The translations under genes and the position numbers were made by a program. From an uncultured Methanobrevibacter sp. (GTDB taxonomy: Archaea > Methanobacteriota > Methanobacteria > Methanobacteriales > Methanobacteriaceae): DNA of 6,267 nucleotides. The stretch lies in the NCBI GenBank assembly GCA_946611495.1, contig CAMODR010000083.1:1-6267 (forward strand), given 5' to 3'. The notes beneath the pieces were generated by a model. The model was not told the origin of the DNA, did no database searches, and saw only the letters and a list, made by a program, of their open reading frames with translations. Each line of letters starts with the position of its first letter. Position 1 is the stretch's first letter. Of this stretch, positions 1-4,801 are shown one piece after another.

Positions 1-12
1 AAATAATTGATT

Positions 13-1068
13 TTAAGTTAAATCAAAGTAATTTTCATCATCTTCATATTCGTCTTCAGCTTCTTCAACCCTTTCTCGTTTTTCAACTTGCTGGATAAGT
101 TTAATGATCTCTTCAAGACCTTCTCCTTCAGCAGCTGAAATCAATAATGGGTTTTCAGTTTTATCAATATACTCCTGAATATAGTCATGTCTTGCACCAT
201 CATAATCAGCAATATCCATCTTATTGAATAAGTAGATAATAGGTGCATCAAAGATGTTTTGAATTTCTTCTAAAAGATTATATTGGTTTTCAAGAGCATA
301 TCCACAGGTTTCAGAACTGTCAAAGATAAAGAGAATCGCATCTGCTAAGTGCTCTAGGGCAACCATAGCATTTAATTCAATATCATTCATATCTCCAATA
401 GGTCTGTCAAGAAGACCTGGAGTGTCAATGATTTGGTAATGTGTCCATCTTTTCTCAAAGTGGCCTATTTGAATTCCCTTTGTGGTGAATGGATAATTAG
501 CCACTTGTGGCTCAGCATCTGTAATGTGGGTAAGTAAAGTAGACTTTCCTACATTTGGAAAACCTGCAATTACAATGCTTATTGCATCAAAGTCTACAGT
601 AGGCATGTTTCTAAGGCTTTGTTTTGCAAAGTCTAAGAAATCAAGATCCTTTTCTATCTTGTGTACAACAGAGGATATTCTTCCATAAGCCTGTTTTCTA
701 AGGCCTGCTGCTTTTTCAGATGGAGCTTTTCTTATTTTTGCACCATACTCCTTTTCAAGTTGTGTAATGATTCCAAAAGCCCAGTTTAAAGCACCTAAAG
801 CTTGCTTAAAGTCATCAACACCTACTGTAATGTCTATATAATCTTGATAAAATTCAGGCAACTCTTCGATTTCAGGAGTTCTATCTAAAATCATTTTTAG
901 TTTGTCTTTAATCACTTGGCAAGCGGTGATTACTCTAGTTTCTTCAATACGCTTACCTTTTAAGTGTTTAGGCATCTTTTCTCCTCTTCTTAAATCAGCT
1001 GCCTTTTTACCTCTTCTAAAACCTTTATCTAATAACTCATCAGGAGTTGGAATAGTTGGTAACATCAT
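13..1068 (-). CDS. NOG1-family GTPase (50S ribosome assembly GTP-binding protein)
   Basis: This is a P-loop GTPase of the Obg/NOG1 group, a family tied to maturation of the large ribosomal subunit; it is expected to be cytoplasmic and ribosome-associated. Numbered from the start chosen here (351 aa), a helical N-terminal region of about 160 residues precedes the G domain. The G motifs are all visible: G1 GFPNVGKS (169-176), G2 threonines in NYPFTTKG (about 191-198), G3 DTPG (215-218), G4 NKMD (282-285) and G5 SAAEGEG (311-317). The NYPFTT segment is typical of the Obg/NOG1 group. The C-terminus is a short, strongly acidic tail (about 333-347). An in-frame ATG lies 18 nt upstream (ending at 1086) but has no Shine-Dalgarno. 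The chosen ATG is preceded by GTGATAAT, the same context as the neighbouring AMMECR1 gene. The next codon is also ATG and could be the true start. Family assignment is firm; the exact role in this organism is inferred. Confidence 0.93.
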   Translation of the reverse strand: MMLPTIPTPDELLDKGFRRGKKAADLRRGEKMPKHLKGKRIEETRVITACQVIKDKLKMILDRTPEIEELPEFYQDYIDITVGVDDFKQALGALNWAFGIITQLEKEYGAKIRKAPSEKAAGLRKQAYGRISSVVHKIEKDLDFLDFAKQSLRNMPTVDFDAISIVIAGFPNVGKSTLLTHITDAEPQVANYPFTTKGIQIGHFEKRWTHYQIIDTPGLLDRPIGDMNDIELNAMVALEHLADAILFIFDSSETCGYALENQYNLLEEIQNIFDAPIIYLFNKMDIADYDGARHDYIQEYIDKTENPLLISAAEGEGLEEIIKLIQQVEKRERVEEAEDEYEDDENYFDLT

Positions 1069-1071
1069 ATT

Positions 1072-1076
1072 ATCAC
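1072..1076 (-). promoter_or_regulatory. Ribosome binding site deciding the NOG1 start
   Basis: GTGAT on the minus strand matches the 3' part of the archaeal AGGAGGTGAT Shine-Dalgarno. It lies 3 nt before the ATG at 1066-1068 and 6 nt before the adjacent ATG at 1063-1065. The longer reading frame starting at 1086 has only an A-rich stretch upstream, so the shorter protein is favoured. Confidence 0.6.
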
Positions 1077-1085
1077 GTATAATCA

Positions 1086-1232
1086 TTAATTTTTTTAAGT
1101 TATTCTTGTATTATTCACTTAATCATTAGTTAAATTATTATTTGATTTAATTTCTTAATGTAAATATGTTTAAGTTAGTATTTGATTAAATAGTTAATGT
1201 TAATATTGTTTAAGTTATTATTTCTTTTAAGA
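1086..1232. repeat. Degenerate AT-rich tandem repeat between the NOG1 and AMMECR1 genes
   Basis: The spacer between the two genes is built from related units that each begin with TTAAT and share a core like GTTTAAGTTATTATTTGATT. The two clearest copies are 1155-1193 and 1194-1232 (39 nt each, starting TTAATGTAAATAT and TTAATGTTAATAT). A weaker copy lies at 1119-1154 and a still weaker one at 1086-1118. There is no open frame of note and no recognisable RNA gene here. In such AT-rich sequence some similarity arises by chance, so only the last two copies are convincing. The repeats may include the NOG1 promoter, but I cannot pick a TATA box with confidence. Confidence 0.5.
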
Positions 1233-1235
1233 CTA

Positions 1236-1793
1236 CTATTTAAATATTTGTCCTTGGAATTTATAAACTTCTGTATCTCTTTCTAACCATGCGTCAGGTC
1301 TTAGCCCTGCTTTGAGACAGGTATGGGAAATGAATTCTTCAGCATCCATGTTATTTTCAGGTGCAACTTGAGGCAATAAAAGTCCTTTATAGAATCCTTT
1401 CTCTACAATCAAGCCGTCTTCTCCGATTATAATGTTATCCAGATAATCTATTGGCTTGCTGACTTCAATCAATCTAGGCTTTGTGAGAACAGTTATCTCG
1501 TAGTCAAGACTGTCTAATTCACTTTCTTGAACCTTATAAAAACGAGGGTCTCTGCTTGCTGCAGAAATTGCAGACTCTATTGTAGCATCGATTAGAGGGT
1601 ATACAGGCTCTGGATAACCGATGCACCCTCTGAGTTGATTATTTTTGTTTAAGGTTACAAAAACTCCAAGATTTTCTTTTAGATGATTTGGACAATCGGA
1701 AGGTATGTCAATTTTTCTATTTTCCTTAATGTAAGTTTCAATAGCATCTCTTGCTACCTTAAGCAAATATTTTCCATCATCTTCACTTAACAT
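1236..1793 (-). CDS. AMMECR1-domain protein
   Basis: This 185-aa protein is a complete AMMECR1-family member, a family conserved across archaea, bacteria and eukaryotes whose molecular function is still unsettled. The diagnostic LRGCIG hexapeptide is at residues 54-59. Other family landmarks are SAASRDPRF (about 77-85), EITVL (99-103), GLLLPQVA (137-144) and the late HTCLKAGL segment with Cys159 (about 157-164). The length is normal for a stand-alone archaeal AMMECR1 protein. There is no signal peptide or membrane segment, so it is expected in the cytoplasm. The conserved cysteine in the hexapeptide has suggested catalysis or ligand binding, but nothing here identifies a substrate. The start is supported by GTGAT three nt upstream. 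It lies on the same strand as the NOG1 and tldD genes, but the spacers are long enough that it may be transcribed separately. In some genomes AMMECR1 genes sit beside MEMO or radical SAM genes; neither is in this window. Confidence 0.93.
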   Translation of the reverse strand: MLSEDDGKYLLKVARDAIETYIKENRKIDIPSDCPNHLKENLGVFVTLNKNNQLRGCIGYPEPVYPLIDATIESAISAASRDPRFYKVQESELDSLDYEITVLTKPRLIEVSKPIDYLDNIIIGEDGLIVEKGFYKGLLLPQVAPENNMDAEEFISHTCLKAGLRPDAWLERDTEVYKFQGQIFK

Positions 1794-1796
1794 ATT

Positions 1797-1801
1797 ATCA
1801 C
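1797..1801 (-). promoter_or_regulatory. Ribosome binding site of the AMMECR1 gene
   Basis: GTGAT on the minus strand sits 3 nt before the ATG, giving the string GTGATAATATG. The same 11-nt string occurs at the chosen NOG1 start, which supports both start assignments. Confidence 0.55.
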
Positions 1802-1806
1802 ATCCA

Positions 1807-1827
1807 ATTATCCATTATCCATTATCC
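1807..1827. repeat. Three tandem copies of a 7-nt unit in the AMMECR1 leader
   Basis: ATTATCC is repeated three times without interruption on the plus strand (GGATAAT on the sense minus strand). A partial fourth copy (GGAT before the Shine-Dalgarno) lies nearer the gene. The repeat falls 14-34 nt upstream of the AMMECR1 ATG, inside the predicted leader if the TATA box at 1861-1869 is used. Confidence 0.7.
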
Positions 1828-1860
1828 AATTATTGCATTATTCTTTAATTTATTCGTGGA

Positions 1861-1869
1861 CATATATAG
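1861..1869 (-). promoter_or_regulatory. Candidate TATA box for the AMMECR1 gene
   Basis: CTATATATG on the minus strand resembles the archaeal TATA box. It stands out because it is flanked by GC-containing sequence rather than plain AT. Transcription about 25 nt downstream would start near 1840 and give a leader of roughly 45 nt. No upstream BRE is clear. Confidence 0.35.
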
Positions 1870-1941
1870 ACCATAGAATTCTTTTAGTTTATTTAAATTA
1901 TTCTTTTTGTTTATTTAAAAAGTTTCATTAATTAAATGAGT

Positions 1942-1956
1942 AGTTTTAAGAAAACT
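1942..1956. other. Short perfect hairpin in the spacer downstream of tldD
   Basis: AGTTTT and AAAACT flank a 3-nt loop, giving a 6-bp stem. It lies in the 278-nt spacer between tldD and the AMMECR1 gene. It is AT-rich and not followed by a long T-run on either strand, so its role as a terminator is uncertain. The rest of the spacer shows no gene. Confidence 0.3.
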
Positions 1957-2030
1957 CTATTAAATTAATTAAGCTTTCTTTTATTTAATCTCATCTATTT
2001 TCATTTCGGATTTTGACAGTTAAATTTTTT

Positions 2031-2067
2031 ATTCATCCTCAATTACTTCATTTTTTTTAGGATGAAT
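2031..2067 (-). terminator. Inverted repeat just downstream of tldD, possible 3' end structure
   Basis: ATTCATCC (2031-2038) and GGATGAAT (2060-2067) form a perfect 8-bp stem around a 21-nt loop, starting about 4 nt past the tldD stop codon. On the transcribed minus strand the hairpin is followed by A-rich rather than U-rich sequence, so it does not look like a classical intrinsic terminator. It may protect or process the mRNA 3' end. Confidence 0.35.
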
Positions 2068-2071
2068 CGAT

Positions 2072-3442
2072 CTAACTGCTTCCCCCTACCATTGCATTTA
2101 ATATTCTGGTATGAGGTCCTCCATCACCGACTGGTGCAGTTTGGCCTCCTTTACCACAGTATCCAACACTTAACTTAAAGTCGGATCCAATTGCATCAAC
2201 TCCATTTAATGTTTCAAGGATATTTCCAGATAATGAAACGTCACGGTAGTGTTGCTTTAATTCTCCATTTTCAATTTGATAAGCTTCAGATGCGTTGAAT
2301 TGGAATATTCCTTTTCCAGTATCAACTTGGCCTCCTCTAGACCCTTTAAGGTATATTCCGTCTTTTATGTCTTCGATAAGTTCTTCAAAGCTTAAGTCTC
2401 CAGGTTCAAGATAAGTATTACTCATTCTTACTATAGGTTGGTCGCTGATAGCTGAACGTGCATTTCCAGTTAATGGAATTCCTAATTTTCCAGCGCTTTC
2501 TCTTGATGAAAGGTAAGATACAAGCTCTCCATTTTTGACGATTTGGTTTTTTCTGGTTTTTACACCTTCAACATCATAAGGGTAGTATCCGAAACCGTCC
2601 TTATTGCTTGAATCATCGTAAATGTTGACTATGTCTGTTCCAATCTTCTTGTTCATTTGATCATGCAATATGGAATCGTCCTGCAAGACAAGGTCTGCCT
2701 CTACAGCGTGTCCAACAGCCTCGTGGATAAATACTCCAGTTAGGTTATTGTCTGCAACGATAGTGAATCTTCCAGAAGGTGCAGGCTTAGCGTCAAGCAA
2801 GTCAGTTGCCTTTTCTCCTATTTTTCTTCCAAATGATTCTATATCTGCATCTTGAAATACTTCAAATCCTTTTACTCCACCTAAGCTTCCATGGTGGAAC
2901 TGTATAAGTTCTCCATTTGATGCTACAGCATTAAGTGAAAGGCTGACTCTGGAACTGTCAACAATGATTTCGCTTCCTTCACTGCTTACGAATGCACTTT
3001 TGCTTTGGGCATCTCCATATCTGACTGTTGTGCTTACTACCTTGCCAACATTGCTTGCAGAGTTTGCTTCCTGAATCAATTCCTTTTTCTCTTCAATGCT
3101 TACATCGCTTAAATTTATTTTCTGTTCAGTTTTTACATTATCTTCTACAATGTCACATTCTGCAAGCTTTATGTCTCCTTTTAGTGAGTTTGATATCTTT
3201 ATAGCCTTTTCGCTAATTTCCTCAAGTTTGGAAAGGTCGTTAGTTGTTGCAAAACCCCAAGCTCCATTGTTTAATACTCTTATTCTTGCAACAGTTGCAA
3301 GGCCTGTGTTAATGTCTTGAATTTGATTATCCTTCATGGTTATGCTTGTATTGTTTCCACTGCCTGCTCTTATGTCTGCATAATCCACTTTATCTTCTAT
3401 TTTTCTTAAAATGCTTTTGAATAAATCTATATGTTCTTCCAT
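2072..3442 (-). CDS. tldD: TldD-family metalloprotease
   Basis: This 456-aa protein is a full-length TldD/PmbA-family member. Residues 240-245 read HEAVGH, the HExxxH motif of the active TldD subunit, with His240 and His245 as expected zinc ligands and Glu241 as the catalytic base. A third ligand is expected from Cys429 in GYCGKGGQ near the C-terminus, followed by the conserved PVGDGGPHTRI segment. The N-terminal half (about 1-220) is the family's substrate-channel domain. In characterised bacteria TldD pairs with the inactive TldE (PmbA) to form a heterodimeric protease that cleaves small unfolded peptides, for example modified antibiotic precursors and the CcdA antitoxin. No tldE lies in this window, so the partner, if present, is encoded elsewhere. 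The start is supported by AAGGA six nt upstream. The gene is divergent from pyrI and shares its promoter region. There is no signal peptide; it should be cytoplasmic. The natural substrate here is unknown. Confidence 0.95.
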   Translation of the reverse strand: MEEHIDLFKSILRKIEDKVDYADIRAGSGNNTSITMKDNQIQDINTGLATVARIRVLNNGAWGFATTNDLSKLEEISEKAIKISNSLKGDIKLAECDIVEDNVKTEQKINLSDVSIEEKKELIQEANSASNVGKVVSTTVRYGDAQSKSAFVSSEGSEIIVDSSRVSLSLNAVASNGELIQFHHGSLGGVKGFEVFQDADIESFGRKIGEKATDLLDAKPAPSGRFTIVADNNLTGVFIHEAVGHAVEADLVLQDDSILHDQMNKKIGTDIVNIYDDSSNKDGFGYYPYDVEGVKTRKNQIVKNGELVSYLSSRESAGKLGIPLTGNARSAISDQPIVRMSNTYLEPGDLSFEELIEDIKDGIYLKGSRGGQVDTGKGIFQFNASEAYQIENGELKQHYRDVSLSGNILETLNGVDAIGSDFKLSVGYCGKGGQTAPVGDGGPHTRILNAMVGGSS

Positions 3443-3448
3443 TGAGAT

Positions 3449-3453
3449 TCCTT
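3449..3453 (-). promoter_or_regulatory. Ribosome binding site of tldD
   Basis: AAGGA on the minus strand lies 6 nt before the ATG at 3440-3442 and fixes the start of the 456-aa reading frame. Confidence 0.5.
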
Positions 3454-3556
3454 CTCTTTATTTTATAATTTTGTCAGTTTAAATTTATTTAATGTATTAA
3501 TGAAGTTTTTAAGATGTCTCTTTTAATAGGTTCATCTTTTTTATGATTAATTTACT

Positions 3557-3564
3557 TATATAAT
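3557..3564 (-). promoter_or_regulatory. Candidate TATA box for tldD
   Basis: TTATATAA is a perfect palindrome resembling an archaeal TATA box. Read on the minus strand it would place the tldD transcript start near 3533, giving a leader of roughly 90 nt. Because the element is symmetrical, direction cannot be read from it alone. The surrounding sequence is AT-rich, so chance matches are common. Confidence 0.3.
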
Positions 3565-3596
3565 TTATTAATTTTATTAAATATATTTATATTGTT

Positions 3597-3690
3597 TTTA
3601 AAACTATAAACTTGTTGAATTTAATGGGGGCTGATGTTTAAAACTATAAAGTTCTAAAGTTTATGAGTTAAACTAGTAATAGAAACTATA
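3597..3690. repeat. Spaced direct repeats of AAACTATA upstream of pyrI
   Basis: TTTAAAACTATAAA occurs twice as an exact 14-bp repeat (3597-3610 and 3637-3650), and its core AAACTATA recurs at 3683-3690. The cores start at 3601, 3641 and 3683, so they are 40 and 42 bp apart, close to four DNA helical turns. The second copy also forms one arm of an imperfect inverted repeat (3642-3669, nine base pairs with one bulged base). The location between two divergent start sites makes these candidate operator sites for pyrI, tldD or both. No regulator is visible in the window. The rest of the 299-nt spacer (3443-3741) holds no gene that I can support. Confidence 0.5.
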
Positions 3691-3710
3691 ATAAGAATCT
3701 AATAATAAAT

Positions 3711-3718
3711 TATAAATA
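3711..3718 (+). promoter_or_regulatory. Candidate TATA box for pyrI
   Basis: TATAAATA is centred about 27 nt before the pyrI ATG, which is the usual distance from an archaeal TATA box to the transcript start. Together with the lack of any Shine-Dalgarno before pyrI, this suggests a transcript beginning at or within a few nt of the start codon. An alternative TATA-like CTATAATA at about 3686-3693 would give a leader of around 29 nt. Confidence 0.4.
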
Positions 3719-3741
3719 AAATTTTAAAGAAATAATTATTC

Positions 3742-4203
3742 ATGACTAAACCAGAATTAAAAGTAAAGCCAATTGAAAATGGAACTGTAATTGACCACAT
3801 TCCTGCAAATAAGGCACTTCAGGTATTAAAAATATTAGGCCTTCCAAAGGAAGGAACCAATGTGACTCTTGCTATGAATGTATCTTCTAAATTAGGATAT
3901 AAAGACATTGTAAAATTTGAAAATAGGGAATTAGGTCATACAGAAATAGATAAGATTGCTTTAATTGCTCCTGATGCAACAATTAACATTATCAGGGACT
4001 TTGAAATTGTATCAAAAGACCAAGTTAGATTAGTCAACGAGTTGAATGGAATCATAAGATGCACTAATCCAAAATGCATTTCAAACACTGAAGAGCCTCT
4101 TGAGACCAAGTTTTATCTTGTTGATTCTGATCCAATTACAGTCAGATGCCATTATTGTGAAAGATTGGTTCAATCTGATGAAATCTATAATCAATTTGAA
4201 TAA
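3742..4203 (+). CDS. pyrI: Aspartate carbamoyltransferase regulatory subunit
   Basis: PyrI is the non-catalytic chain of aspartate carbamoyltransferase. It binds the PyrB trimers and makes the first committed step of pyrimidine synthesis respond to nucleotides. The 153-aa length is typical. The N-terminal allosteric domain keeps equivalents of the nucleotide-site residues known from E. coli: Asp18 and His19 in VIDHIPA, Lys54 and Lys58 in GYKDIVK, and Lys92. The C-terminal domain keeps the structural zinc site with Cys107, Cys112, Cys136 and Cys139, in the same CxxxxC and CxxC spacing as E. coli. It should therefore be able to bind both nucleotide and PyrB. The pyrB gene is not in the window; pyrB and pyrI are known to be unlinked in some methanogens such as Methanocaldococcus jannaschii. 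No Shine-Dalgarno precedes the ATG, so leaderless translation is possible. A membrane-protein gene follows after 17 nt, probably in the same transcript. Confidence 0.97.
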   Translation: MTKPELKVKPIENGTVIDHIPANKALQVLKILGLPKEGTNVTLAMNVSSKLGYKDIVKFENRELGHTEIDKIALIAPDATINIIRDFEIVSKDQVRLVNELNGIIRCTNPKCISNTEEPLETKFYLVDSDPITVRCHYCERLVQSDEIYNQFE

Positions 4204-4211
4204 TTAGCTTC

Positions 4212-4215
4212 GGTG
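4212..4215 (+). promoter_or_regulatory. Ribosome binding site of the EamA-like gene
   Basis: GGTG lies 5 nt before the ATG at 4221, within the 17-nt gap after pyrI. It matches the core of the archaeal Shine-Dalgarno and supports independent internal initiation on a shared pyrI transcript. Confidence 0.5.
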
Positions 4216-4220
4216 TTTTT

Positions 4221-4649
4221 ATGTGGGAAATGCTTTGGCCTATTTTGCTTGTTATCCTCTCAAATACGGTTTATAACATTTGCACAAAATCCACACCAAG
4301 CAATGTGAATGCATTTGGAACTTTGATGGTAACTTATATAACTGCAGCTATCTTAACTGCAATTATTTTCGTTTTCCTTGTAAAGCCTGAAAATGTGGCT
4401 AATGAATTGTCTCATGTTAATTGGACTGCTCTCGTTTTAGGAATGGCTATTGTAGGTTTAGAATTGGCTTATATTTTTGCTTATCGTGCTGGATGGATGG
4501 TAAGTACAGCGTCTCTTGTTGCAAACATTGGTTTAGCTATTGTTTTAATATTCGTTGGGGCTATATTATATGGCGAAAGCATTACAATAAAACAAATTGT
4601 GGGCATAGTTGTGTGTATAGGCGGTTTGTTTTTGATAAATATGCCTTAG
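4221..4649 (+). CDS. Small EamA/DMT-superfamily-like membrane protein
   Basis: This 142-aa protein is almost entirely hydrophobic, with five likely membrane helices at about residues 4-21, 32-54, 68-88, 95-117 and 122-141. The last two helices and their linker match the usual end of an EamA domain: a small-residue helix ending in Gly-Glu (YGES, Glu119), then a polar turn and a glycine-rich helix (IVGIVVCIGGLFL). Typical EamA transporters carry two such domains in about 300 residues. This is a single-domain protein, like small multidrug-resistance-type relatives, and would have to work as a dimer. The substrate cannot be told from sequence. The start has GGTG five nt upstream. The gene follows pyrI by 17 nt and is followed by a hairpin-plus-U-tract, so the two probably form an operon. 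That does not by itself imply nucleotide or pyrimidine transport. Confidence 0.85.
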   Translation: MWEMLWPILLVILSNTVYNICTKSTPSNVNAFGTLMVTYITAAILTAIIFVFLVKPENVANELSHVNWTALVLGMAIVGLELAYIFAYRAGWMVSTASLVANIGLAIVLIFVGAILYGESITIKQIVGIVVCIGGLFLINMP

Positions 4650-4652
4650 AAT

Positions 4653-4694
4653 GGGATTAGATAAATAATAATCCTATACTTTTTCTATTTTTTT
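4653..4694 (+). terminator. Terminator of the pyrI transcription unit
   Basis: GGATTA (4654-4659) and TAATCC (4669-4674) form a 6-bp stem with a 9-nt loop, extended by a G-T pair. It is followed almost directly by T-rich sequence (CTTTTTCTATTTTTTT). More T-runs follow near 4703-4710 and 4745-4751. Archaeal RNA polymerase stops at U-tracts, so the T-runs alone would suffice. It lies four nt past the stop codon of the EamA-like gene. Confidence 0.6.
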
Positions 4695-4766
4695 AATAAC
4701 TCTTTTTTTTAATATTTTGATGAATACTTTTAATGAAAATAAGACTTTTTTTAATAAGGTATTTAT

Positions 4767-4801
4767 AAAAAAAGTAAATTAAAGAAGTTATAAAACTTCT
4801 T
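4767..4801 (-). terminator. Hairpin and U-tract ending the FAD oxidoreductase gene
   Basis: AAGAAGTT (4782-4789) and AACTTCTT (4794-4801) form a perfect 8-bp stem with a 4-nt loop that spans the stop codon at 4788-4790. On the minus strand it is followed 8 nt later by seven T residues (4773-4767). With the plus-strand terminator at 4653-4694 it insulates two converging transcripts in a spacer of only 138 nt. Confidence 0.6.

Noticed and set aside
902..1129. Plus-strand open frame of 75 codons
   Set aside because: It lies mostly antisense to the well-supported NOG1 gene, has no recognisable protein features and no convincing ribosome binding site.
1794..2071. Possible small RNA or tRNA in the tldD-AMMECR1 spacer
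   Set aside because: The sequence is uniformly AT-rich apart from short patches, with no cloverleaf, TTCRANNC loop or GC-rich island of the kind structured RNAs show in such genomes.
2670..2855. Plus-strand open frames inside tldD (2670-2855 and 3096-3320)
   Set aside because: Both are antisense to conserved parts of tldD and look like composition-driven shadows.
3625..3642. Tiny open frame MGADV and GC-rich GGGGGCTGATG patch, considered as a leader peptide or box C/D RNA
   Set aside because: Five codons with no attenuator-like structure. CTGATGT does not fit the C-box RTGATGA well, and no D box or guide layout was found around it.
4421..4660. Overlapping plus-strand frame in the EamA-like gene
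   Set aside because: It is a +1-type frame of a membrane-protein gene, rich in Cys, Tyr and Phe as expected from an out-of-frame read; the in-frame protein has a clear EamA ending and its own ribosome binding site.
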